Assembly (NCBI GenBank): GCA_045594065.1 | Contig: JAZNXU010000038.1 | Coordinates: 1-17,605 of the forward strand | Length of the DNA stretch: 17,605 nt | Origin: SIG565 sp045594065 | Lineage (GTDB): Bacteria > Bacillota > Clostridia > Oscillospirales > Acutalibacteraceae | Direction: 5' to 3' | Shown here: in pieces, positions 1 to 6,701 of the stretch | Layout: every line of letters begins with the position of its first letter | Position numbering within the stretch: the first letter of the stretch is position 1 | The notes under the pieces: model-generated | What the model was told of the DNA's origin: nothing | The model's input: the letters and a program-made list of their open reading frames with translations, nothing else | Databases searched by the model: none | Translations under genes and position numbers: made by a program

Positions 1-1856
1 AGGATGTTATTGTTGATAAGGGCGCTGTTGGTGTTTTCATGGGTAACATTAACCGTAACACTATAGATATGATTACACCTTTCCTTAATGTACATCAGTT
101 TACCGTTTCCCTTAACAACAAAACCAAAGCTATGGGCGGTACTGCAGGTGTTGATTATCCCACATGCAACGAATTCCCGATGTTAAGTGATGGTAGCGCT
201 AACATATTGCTTACCATTAACGAGCCCCTCGCGCTTAGTGAGGTTGCTATTGTTATTGATGATAAAATCTCTACCGGCGACACCGCTACTTGGGTATTTG
301 AGTCTAATAATGTAAAAGAACAAAACAACAGCATTATAGCTACAAAGACTGGCTATTATAACGGTACCGTTACTATAGCGGGTAAGACATTGAATATTAT
401 TGTGAATGTTAAGGATGCTGACGGTAATAGCAATAAAATTTTAAATGCTGACGATAAGTATTTTTACATCTCTGTGAGAGAGGAAATAGATTTATCTAAA
501 TATTCGGTACTTGTTAACGGCAAGTATACAAATGCTGATGAGGCAACCGTAATACCTGAGGTAAACAGCGGCATTACAATTGTGGGCGGCAAGCTCATAG
601 CAACGAAAGCGGGTTATTCTACCGTAACCTTTACCGACAAAAACGGCAACGGTTTAGATATTATATTTGCCGTTACCGACGGTCAATATTACGCGAATGA
701 TAACTATATTTTCACAATATCAGATTATTACAAGGGTGCTAAAAACGACGGTTATAACACAAAGTGGACTGATAATATATTAGCATCGGTAGTTAGAAGA
801 GATAATAGCGTACCGTACAGTAAAGAGCTTATTGTTCCCGACCGTTTGTATAATGTAGAGGTAAAAACCGATAGCGACGATGATAAGGATAAAATATTCG
901 AAACGCTTTCGTGGAATTATCAGGCTGTTAAGCCTGCTGATGCTGATATAACCAACTGGATTAACATTTACGAGGTTGGCAACACATTTTCATCTGGCGA
1001 GTATGCAAGATATGTTGAAAAGCTAAGCTTTGGAAACTATATCGAGATTATAGGCGATTATGCGTTCCAGAATTATTCGAACTTAAAGATACTTGAGCTT
1101 CCTGAAAGACTTAAGGAAATAGGCGCAGGTGCCTTTAAGAACAACACATCTCTTACAAGCGTTACAATTCCTGCAACCGTTGACGGTATTACCGTTACGA
1201 GTATAGGCGAGAATGTATTTGAAGCCGGTGCTGAGTCTAGCTCGGTTTACGCAGTTGTAATTTCTGAGGGTATTACTACAATAGGTGACTATGCCTTTAT
1301 GAACGGTCTTAAGCTCACCCATGTGTCATTCCCGAATTCTCTTACAACAATCGGCAGAAGCGCATTTGAAGCTTGCGCACTTATAGGCGATTTAGAATTT
1401 TCGGAAAATGTTAAGGACATTGGTATGATGGTGTTCAAGGGCAATAATGGTCTTACCTCTGCCACTATTCTTAATAAAAACTGCTTAATTAAGGCATCCG
1501 CTTTCCCGAGAGCTCTTAAAACCTTTACTCTCTACGGTTACTACGGCTCCACAGCCGCAAGCTTTGCAGAGCGTAACAGCCTTACATTCGTATCTCTCGA
1601 TGGCGTGCCCGAAACAACTCCTGACCCGAGTGAGCCTGCTCCCGAGCCGGGTGACAATGTTCAGGATCCGATTAATCCCCCCGACGATATTGGCGGAGGC
1701 TCCGATACAATAACATATATTCAGCAGTCCGACATTACTATGGTGCTTATCATAGTTATCGCAATGCTTATGTTTATGATGTTGTTTGGAGGCGTACTCA
1801 TTCTCTTCATTATCATCAAAGGTAAAAGGCAATACGATGAAATGAATGCCGAATAA
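1..1856 (+). CDS. BspA-like leucine-rich-repeat surface protein, C-terminal membrane anchor (5' end missing)
   Basis: The reading frame is open to base 3 with no stop before the first ATG at 39, so that ATG is probably internal and the gene begins outside the window. Numbering from that ATG (605 aa): residues 1-310 are Asn/Asp/Thr-rich beta-type sequence resembling extracellular Ig/Big-like modules. Residues about 325-515 hold repeats of the type (T)IGDYAF...L..L.LP..L..IG..AF, the signature of LRR_5/BspA-like repeats. A Pro/Glu linker follows (about 535-565), then one hydrophobic span (about 570-597) and a short charged tail (KGKRQYDEMNAE), which fits a surface protein held by a single transmembrane helix. 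BspA-like proteins are generally implicated in adhesion or host and matrix binding; the ligand here is unknown. It has its own terminator and no clear link to the next operon. Confidence 0.8.
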   Translation, partial: DVIVDKGAVGVFMGNINRNTIDMITPFLNVHQFTVSLNNKTKAMGGTAGVDYPTCNEFPMLSDGSANILLTINEPLALSEVAIVIDDKISTGDTATWVFESNNVKEQNNSIIATKTGYYNGTVTIAGKTLNIIVNVKDADGNSNKILNADDKYFYISVREEIDLSKYSVLVNGKYTNADEATVIPEVNSGITIVGGKLIATKAGYSTVTFTDKNGNGLDIIFAVTDGQYYANDNYIFTISDYYKGAKNDGYNTKWTDNILASVVRRDNSVPYSKELIVPDRLYNVEVKTDSDDDKDKIFETLSWNYQAVKPADADITNWINIYEVGNTFSSGEYARYVEKLSFGNYIEIIGDYAFQNYSNLKILELPERLKEIGAGAFKNNTSLTSVTIPATVDGITVTSIGENVFEAGAESSSVYAVVISEGITTIGDYAFMNGLKLTHVSFPNSLTTIGRSAFEACALIGDLEFSENVKDIGMMVFKGNNGLTSATILNKNCLIKASAFPRALKTFTLYGYYGSTAASFAERNSLTFVSLDGVPETTPDPSEPAPEPGDNVQDPINPPDDIGGGSDTITYIQQSDITMVLIIVIAMLMFMMLFGGVLILFIIIKGKRQYDEMNAE

Positions 1857-1865
1857 TCATAAGTT

Positions 1866-1897
1866 AAAAGAGCAGGATGAAAATCCTGCTCTTTTTT
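1866..1897 (+). terminator. Rho-independent terminator after the LRR gene
   Basis: A perfect 13-bp stem (1866-1878 with 1883-1895) is closed by a GAAA tetraloop and ends in a T-run, 9 nt after the LRR stop codon. Confidence 0.9.
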
Positions 1898-1919
1898 ACA
1901 AATACAATCTTCTTTATTA

Positions 1920-1948
1920 TTGACATCACAATGCGATTTCATTATAAT
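1920..1948 (+). promoter_or_regulatory. Consensus sigma-A promoter for the glycyl radical enzyme operon
   Basis: TTGACA at 1920-1925 and TATAAT at 1943-1948 are separated by 17 bp, a perfect match to the housekeeping consensus. The start of transcription should fall near 1954-1955, giving a leader of only about 28 nt before the ATG at 1983. Confidence 0.85.
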
Positions 1949-1982
1949 TAAAGTGGAGGAAACTCCTTTAGGAGGAGATATT

Positions 1983-3968
1983 ATGAATAAGCTTTTGCAT
2001 TACATAATTTCTAAACAGCACCACAAATTCCGTCACACCGTAGATTGGAATTTGGGCGAGGAATATTCCGCTAAGGGGCTTACCCCGATAGAGCGTATGA
2101 CCGACCGCTTTGAGCGCTTAATTCGCGAGGAAAAGCCGGTTATTCTGCCTGATGAGAAAATCTGTTTTTTAAGAACGGTTGCGAATATTCCCGACTGCTT
2201 TACAGAGGCTGAGTGGGCTGATATAAAGTCAAAGCACTATATTCACGAGCTCGGCTATATGTCCAATTTATCACCCGATTATGAGCATATTTTGTCTGTC
2301 GGTTTACTTAAAGCGAGAGAAACGGCAGACGAGTATTCACGCCGCACTATTGATGCTATTATTGACCTTGCCGACCGCTATAAAGCTGAGGCAGAACGCA
2401 TCGGTCGCACCGATATTGCCGAGGTTTTAAAGGTGGTGCCGCGTTACCCCGCAACCAATCTGCGCGAGGCTATGCAGTTTTTCCGCATTGTGCATTATGC
2501 GCTCTGGCTTGAGGGTAACTATCACAATACCGTTGGTAGACTTGATAAATATATGTATCCCTATTTTAAAAAGGATATGGATGCAGGCGTTTACACTATG
2601 GATACCGCTTTAGAGCTTGTTGAGGACTTTTTCTTATCATTCAATAAGGATAGCGACACTTATGTAGGCGTTCAGCAGGGCGACAACGGTCAGAGTATGG
2701 CACTCGGCGGCGTCGATGAAAACGGAAACGAAGTATTCAACGATTTCTCTAAGCTTTGTCTGAAAGCCAGCAATAATTTAAGGTTAATCGACCCGAAAAT
2801 TAATCTTCGTGTTAACAAAAATACTCCTATTGAGATTTATGAGCTCGGCACCGAGCTTACTAAGGCAGGACTCGGTTTCCCGCAGTATAATAACGACGAT
2901 ATCGTAGTACCCGCGCTTGAGGCTTTGGGTTATGAGCATAATGACGCTGTGAACTATGTTACCGCGGCTTGCTGGGAGTTTATTATTCCCGCCGTTGGCG
3001 CAGATACCGCAAATATTGCCGCGCTTTCCTATCCTAAGGTAATTGATGTAACGCTGCATAATTCGCTTGCGGGATGCGAAACTTTCGAGCAGTATTTTAA
3101 TGCTGTTAAGGCAGAAATTTTTGCCGAGTGCGACAGAATTGTTGACTCGGTTAAGGATTTATGGTTTGTACCGTCACCGTTTATGAAGGTTATGATGTCG
3201 GTACCCGATATTGCCAACGGCGGAAAATACAATAACTTTGGCGTTCACGGTACAGGTATTGCCACCGCTGCCGATAGCCTTATGGTAATAAAGAAATATG
3301 TTTTCGATGAAAAGAAATTCACCGCTCAAGAGCTTATAAAAGCGGTTGACGAAAATTTCGAGAATAATCCCGAAATGCTATCCTTGCTTCGTTACGAAAC
3401 ACCCAAGTTCGGTCAGAACATCGATGAAGTAGACACCCTTGCCTGCCGATTGGTTGATACATTCTCAGCAGGTCTTGAGGGCAAGAAAAACTGCCGCGGC
3501 GGTATTTGGAGAGCGGGTACAGGCTCGGCTATGTATTACCTATGGCACGCAGCCGAAATCGGCGCATCGCCCGATGGCAGACTTAAAGGTGAGCCTTTCG
3601 GCACCAACTTCTCCTGCAGTATTTATGCTAAAATTTCAGGTCCTATTTCGGTAATTTCCTCATTCTCTAAGCCTAATTTTGCAAAGGCAATAAACGGCGG
3701 TCCATTAACGCTTGAGTTCCACGGCGGAATGTTCAACGATGCTGACAGTATTGGCAAGGTTGCCCGCTTGGTTAAGCAGTATTTTGATATGGGCGGTCAT
3801 CAGCTTCAGCTTAACGCCGTTAATGCCGAGGCTATGAGAGATGCTCAGCGCAACCCCGAAAAGCACGCACAGCTGGTTGTTCGCATTTGGGGCTGGAGTG
3901 CATATTTTGTTGAGCTTGATAAGGAATATCAGGACCATGTTATGATGCGTCAGGAATATACCGTATGA
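1983..3968 (+). CDS. Glycyl radical enzyme of the pyruvate formate-lyase family, substrate unknown
   Basis: I chose the ATG at 1983 because AGGAGGAG lies 6 nt upstream and the next in-frame ATG upstream (1920) overlaps the promoter; this gives 661 aa. The C-terminal glycyl radical loop reads RIWGWSA, with Gly637 the predicted radical site 25 residues from the end. The mid-protein loop reads AACWEF, with Cys330 the predicted thiyl residue and Glu332 two residues later. PFL proper uses two adjacent cysteines. The C-x-E spacing is instead that of the eliminase/dehydratase types (which usually read GCVE), but Trp in the middle is not a pattern I can assign. The Cys-to-Gly distance (307 residues) is normal for the fold, so the shortness relative to 750-850 aa family members lies in the N-terminal half. 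It overlaps its activase by 4 nt. No transporter, microcompartment or pathway gene is adjacent, so the reaction cannot be inferred. Confidence 0.88.
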   Translation: MNKLLHYIISKQHHKFRHTVDWNLGEEYSAKGLTPIERMTDRFERLIREEKPVILPDEKICFLRTVANIPDCFTEAEWADIKSKHYIHELGYMSNLSPDYEHILSVGLLKARETADEYSRRTIDAIIDLADRYKAEAERIGRTDIAEVLKVVPRYPATNLREAMQFFRIVHYALWLEGNYHNTVGRLDKYMYPYFKKDMDAGVYTMDTALELVEDFFLSFNKDSDTYVGVQQGDNGQSMALGGVDENGNEVFNDFSKLCLKASNNLRLIDPKINLRVNKNTPIEIYELGTELTKAGLGFPQYNNDDIVVPALEALGYEHNDAVNYVTAACWEFIIPAVGADTANIAALSYPKVIDVTLHNSLAGCETFEQYFNAVKAEIFAECDRIVDSVKDLWFVPSPFMKVMMSVPDIANGGKYNNFGVHGTGIATAADSLMVIKKYVFDEKKFTAQELIKAVDENFENNPEMLSLLRYETPKFGQNIDEVDTLACRLVDTFSAGLEGKKNCRGGIWRAGTGSAMYYLWHAAEIGASPDGRLKGEPFGTNFSCSIYAKISGPISVISSFSKPNFAKAINGGPLTLEFHGGMFNDADSIGKVARLVKQYFDMGGHQLQLNAVNAEAMRDAQRNPEKHAQLVVRIWGWSAYFVELDKEYQDHVMMRQEYTV

Positions 3969-4777
3969 TAGGCACGGTTTTTGACATTAAGGAAATGACG
4001 GTGCACGACGGCCCAGGTAGCCGCGTAACTGTTTTTCTTAAAGGCTGTCCGCTCAGATGCATTTGGTGCCACAACCCCGAGGGGCTTGAGGCGCATCCTG
4101 AAATTATGGATAAACCTGCACAATGTGTGCACTGTGGGCTGTGTGGCAGAAAGTGCAACCATCCCGAGTGTCAGCCGTTTGGGCGCTGCTTGCACGCCTG
4201 CCCAAAGGGGCTTGTAACCCTTGCGGGTACACAGATGACCCCCGAAGAGCTTGCAAACAGGCTTATGTCGTACGAGCGTTTTTTAAATTCGGTTGGCGGC
4301 GGCGTTACATTTTCGGGCGGCGAGCCGCTGTTGCAGGCAGATTTTGTGTATGAAACCGCAAAGTGCCTGCCGAGTATTCATAAGGCTCTGCAAACAAGCG
4401 GTTACGCGGACGATGACGCTTTCAAAAAGGTAATATCTGTTATGGATTATTGCCTTTTCGACATAAAATTAGCCGACCCCGATGAGCATAAAAAATATAC
4501 CGGTGTCAGCAATGAAAAAATACTTAAGAATTACAAAATTTTAGTTGAATCGGGGCTTCCGCATGTAGTGCGCATTCCGCTTATTCCGGGCATTACAGAC
4601 ACACCCGAAAACCTCAAAGCCATTTCCGAAATTGTAGGGGAGGATAAGGTTGAAATAATGCGATATAACCGCTTAGCGGGCGCAAAATATTCAATGGTAG
4701 GCAAAGAATTTACTTTACCCGATTTAGAATCAAACGAAGTTGACTTGAGTATTTTTAAAAATGCAACAATGCTTTAA
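3965..4777 (+). CDS. Glycyl radical enzyme activating enzyme (radical SAM)
   Basis: This 270-aa protein should use S-adenosylmethionine and a [4Fe-4S] cluster to abstract hydrogen from Gly637 of the preceding enzyme, making the catalytic radical. The radical SAM motif C-x3-C-x2-C is at Cys28, Cys32 and Cys35 (CPLRCIWCHNP). A ferredoxin-like insert with cysteines at 54, 57, 60, 64, 69, 75 and 79 fits one or two auxiliary clusters, as in activases of non-PFL family members; seven cysteines rather than eight are visible there. The GGE motif (118-120, within TFSGGEPL) contacts SAM. The start codon overlaps the stop of the enzyme gene (ATGA at 3965-3968), so the two are translationally coupled. 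The extra Fe-S insert supports a partner that is not classical PFL, whose activase lacks it. Confidence 0.93.
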   Translation: MIGTVFDIKEMTVHDGPGSRVTVFLKGCPLRCIWCHNPEGLEAHPEIMDKPAQCVHCGLCGRKCNHPECQPFGRCLHACPKGLVTLAGTQMTPEELANRLMSYERFLNSVGGGVTFSGGEPLLQADFVYETAKCLPSIHKALQTSGYADDDAFKKVISVMDYCLFDIKLADPDEHKKYTGVSNEKILKNYKILVESGLPHVVRIPLIPGITDTPENLKAISEIVGEDKVEIMRYNRLAGAKYSMVGKEFTLPDLESNEVDLSIFKNATML

Positions 4778-4807
4778 AAAACAGACCTCGAATGAGGTCT
4801 GTTTTTT
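4776..4807. terminator. Bidirectional terminator between convergent genes
   Basis: A 14-bp stem (4776-4789 with 4794-4807) with loop GAAT is flanked by an A-run on the left and a T-run on the right. It can therefore end both the activase transcript (+) and the XRE regulator transcript (-), whose stop codon is at 4812. Confidence 0.9.
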
Positions 4808-4811
4808 AGAA

Positions 4812-5171
4812 TTAGGGTAAAGTATTAATTATTAAATCGTTTTTAATTTTCTTTAATCTCAAGGTGATTTCATCGAGTTGTATTAAGGCTTTATCAATTT
4901 CTTTTACGGTATGTGTATTGCTGGTTTGAGATTCCTCCATGTTTGAGGTAGGGCTTTGCAAATCGGTATTTAAAAGTTTATCAATTGTATACCCAAATTC
5001 TTCAAAAACCACTTTCTGCAAAAGAGGAGTTATTATGGCATTTTTGCTGTGCTTTTCCATATGGGCATAGGTGGAGCGTTTGATTTTGAGCTTTTCACCC
5101 ATAGCTTCTTGCGAAATGTGCTTTTTCTTTCTTAAATACCGAAGATTTTTATAAAAAAGTGAGCCATCCAT
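4812..5171 (-). CDS. Small XRE-family DNA-binding regulator
   Basis: I start this at the ATG at 5171 (119 aa, MDGSLFYKNLRYL) because GGGTG lies just upstream on the minus strand. The longer frame back to 5231 would add 20 residues encoded by the terminator-like hairpin of the leader. Residues about 5-65 form a Cro/C1-type helix-turn-helix: LRKKKHISQEAMGEKLKI is helix 1-2 and KRSTYAHMEK the recognition region. Residues 70-85 are a polar linker (SPTSNMEESQTSN). Residues 88-115 (VKEIDKALIQLDEITLRLKK) look like an amphipathic coiled coil suited to dimerisation. There is no sensor domain. It stands alone in a monocistronic unit with its own promoter, long structured leader and terminator, which suggests tight control of its level. 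The target is unknown; the adjacent enzyme operon or its own upstream palindrome are candidates only by position. Confidence 0.8.
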   Translation of the reverse strand: MDGSLFYKNLRYLRKKKHISQEAMGEKLKIKRSTYAHMEKHSKNAIITPLLQKVVFEEFGYTIDKLLNTDLQSPTSNMEESQTSNTHTVKEIDKALIQLDEITLRLKKIKNDLIINTLP

Positions 5172-5187
5172 ACTTTCACCCGCAAAT

Positions 5188-5216
5188 AAAAAAGTGCGCA
5201 AGCAGAGCCTACGCAC
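5188..5216 (-). terminator. Terminator-like hairpin inside the XRE gene leader (possible attenuator)
   Basis: On the minus strand GTGCG (5216-5212) pairs with CGCAC (5198-5194), with a further inner AGGC/GCTT pairing, and six T residues follow (5193-5188). The start codon is only 17 nt farther on. A terminator at this place upstream of its own gene is the normal expression platform of attenuators and transcriptional riboswitches. Confidence 0.6.
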
Positions 5217-5233
5217 GAAAAACGCATGCATCT

Positions 5234-5338
5234 ACTTTGCACCACACAAAGTTCATTCCTAACAGGGATTGAATAATAGAGCATACATTTTTACCAATGT
5301 ATACCCAGTTAGGAATAAAATATTTAACTTTGTGTGGC
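5234..5338 (-). ncRNA. Nested-stem leader RNA of the XRE gene (riboswitch-like, unidentified)
   Basis: Read on the minus strand this is the start of the predicted transcript. Three stems nest inside each other. P1 is CCACACAAAGTT (5337-5326) against AACTTTGTGTGG (5253-5242 on the same strand), 12 bp. P2 is ATTCCTAAC (5316-5308) against GTTAGGAAT (5263-5255), 9 bp. P3 is ATACATT (5302-5296) against AATGTAT (5289-5283), 7 bp. The 3' arm of P1 can instead fold on itself, ACTTTG (5252-5247) with CAAAGT (5239-5234), so two exclusive states exist just upstream of the terminator-like hairpin. The same DNA could equally be a palindromic protein-binding site, since stems in RNA and DNA look alike. I do not recognise the family. 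Confidence 0.5.
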
Positions 5339-5344
5339 AAATAA

Positions 5345-5373
5345 AGTATAGCACCTTTTTTAATAAATGTAAA
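5345..5373 (-). promoter_or_regulatory. Sigma-A promoter for the XRE regulator
   Basis: On the minus strand TTTACA (5373-5368) and TATACT (5350-5345) are 17 bp apart, each one mismatch from consensus. Transcription should start near 5338, exactly at the outer edge of the nested-stem leader. Confidence 0.7.
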
Positions 5374-5385
5374 GAGTGAATATAA

Positions 5386-5443
5386 AGCCTCCCTCTGACG
5401 AGGGAGGTGGATTTTTGCGTGGCAGAAGCGCAGGGAGAGAACA
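5386..5443. repeat. Short hairpin repeat, REP/MITE-like
   Basis: CCTCCCTC (5388-5395) pairs with GAGGGAGG (5400-5407) around TGAC, followed by a T-run and the GC-richer stretch GGCAGAAGCGCAGGGAGAG. From memory, elements of this form recur between genes in gut Clostridia genomes; no second copy is present in this window, so the repeat call rests on that recollection. It sits between the convergently spaced 3' end of the cation transporter and the XRE promoter. Confidence 0.4.
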
Positions 5444-5459
5444 AGGTCTAATCATAGCT

Positions 5460-5505
5460 GAGAAGACATTGTTCTTCTCGCATTCCTCTAACAGGGGAAT
5501 TTTTG
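5460..5505. other. Two hairpins downstream of the cation transporter gene
   Basis: GAGAAGA (5460-5466) pairs with TCTTCTC (5473-5479), and ATTCCTCT (5482-5489) pairs with AGGGGAAT (5493-5500, one G-T pair), followed on the plus strand by TTTTTG. They lie just past the minus-strand stop at 5517 but have no T-run in that direction, so they may protect the 3' end of the operon mRNA, or mark an old plus-strand terminator. Confidence 0.4.
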
Positions 5506-5516
5506 CTGGAGAAAGC

Positions 5517-6701
5517 TTATCTACCCGTAAAGTCGTTATCAAAGGTGATAACGGTATAATAAGTGGGGTTAATTTGCTTTACTGTTTCGTCGATTTTTTG
5601 CCGTAGCTCCTTATTAGTCATTTTAAGGTCGGCGGGCACTACAACATCGAAGATGAAGTTGGTACGACCCTCAGATTTTGGTGTCATACGGAAATCGTGC
5701 AGTGTTAAGTGGGGGTGGATTTTTTTAAGCTCCCCAGCAATTGCTGCTTTTGCAAGGTTGATCTCCTTGTTATCGGTTTCTACGGGATCCATATGGATGA
5801 CCAGCTCTACAGCCAGCTTTTCCTTTACAAGCTTTTCGCAAAGGTCAATGCGTTCGTGGCATTTAACAATGTCTATATCCTGTGGCACCTCAACATGTAC
5901 TGAGGCGAACTCTCTGCCGGGGCCGTAGTTATGAATAATCAAATCGTGAACGCCTATAAAGCCCTCAAAGGAAAGAATTGTGTTCTCAATATCGTTTATA
6001 AGCTGCTTTTCGGGCGGCTTGCCTAAAATTATATTTATTGTATCCTTAGCTAGCATAACCCCTGAATAGAGTATAAACAGGGCGACACCTACGCCCATAA
6101 TGGCATCGAGGTTAAAGGGCAGAGTAGTGAGTCTTGAAATTATTACCGATACTAAAATTGCCGTGGTGGCAATGGCATCGTTAAGGCAGTCCTGCGCGGT
6201 TGCTGAGAGAGCACCCGCATCTATTTTCTTGGCGATTTTTCGGTTGAAGAAGAAAAGCCACAGCTTTACAGCCACCGAAACGCAAAGTATAATAACCGAA
6301 ATTAGGGGGTATACAGGCTGAGCCTCCCGTGCAATTATGGCACCCACCGATTCTCTGAGCAGTTCAATGCCCACAAAAAGAATAAGCACCGATACAATAA
6401 ATGCCGACATATATTCCATTCTTCCGTGCCCGTAGGGATGGTCTTTGTCGGCAGGCTTACTTGACACCTTAAAGCCAATCATTGTAATAACCGAAGAGCC
6501 CATATCGGTGAGGTTGTTAAGACCGTCCGCCACAATAGAAATACTGCCGGAAATTATTCCGGCGGTAATTTTTATAAGTGATAGGACTATATTCCACACA
6601 ATTCCCATAACAGAAGCAAAGGTGCCGTAGTTTTCCCGCACCATAGGGTTACCTAAATCGTGTGAGTTTTTAATAAAAATTCTTGTTAAAAGCTCAGTCA
6701 T
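5517..6701 (-). CDS. Cation diffusion facilitator transporter, predicted Mn(II) exporter
   Basis: This 394-aa inner-membrane antiporter has about six transmembrane helices in residues 25-235, with the family signatures ADGLNNLTD in helix 2 and HPYGHGRMEY (88-97) after it. The predicted metal site is Asn62 and Asp66 from helix 2 with Asp171 and Asp175 from helix 5 (QDCLNDA). This NDDD set is the one described for the pneumococcal manganese exporter MntE, rather than the HDDD or DDDD sets of zinc and iron exporters. Residues 240-315 form the usual cytoplasmic metal-binding/dimer domain (SVHVEVP, VIHMDP). About 75 extra residues follow (320-394) that look like a second copy of that ferredoxin-like domain. 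The start codon overlaps the ddl stop (TAATG), so it is last in the cell-wall operon. Mn specificity is inference from four residues. Confidence 0.88.
   Translation of the reverse strand: MTELLTRIFIKNSHDLGNPMVRENYGTFASVMGIVWNIVLSLIKITAGIISGSISIVADGLNNLTDMGSSVITMIGFKVSSKPADKDHPYGHGRMEYMSAFIVSVLILFVGIELLRESVGAIIAREAQPVYPLISVIILCVSVAVKLWLFFFNRKIAKKIDAGALSATAQDCLNDAIATTAILVSVIISRLTTLPFNLDAIMGVGVALFILYSGVMLAKDTINIILGKPPEKQLINDIENTILSFEGFIGVHDLIIHNYGPGREFASVHVEVPQDIDIVKCHERIDLCEKLVKEKLAVELVIHMDPVETDNKEINLAKAAIAGELKKIHPHLTLHDFRMTPKSEGRTNFIFDVVVPADLKMTNKELRQKIDETVKQINPTYYTVITFDNDFTGR

Noticed and set aside
1920..1982. Longer start for the glycyl radical enzyme at 1930 or earlier in frame
   Set aside because: That stretch holds the promoter -10 and the ribosome binding site; the ATG at 1983 is the only start with a proper ribosome binding site.
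5517..5928. Plus-strand frames opposite the cation transporter
   Set aside because: They are antisense to well-conserved coding sequence and Ser/Cys-rich in the manner of shadow translation.
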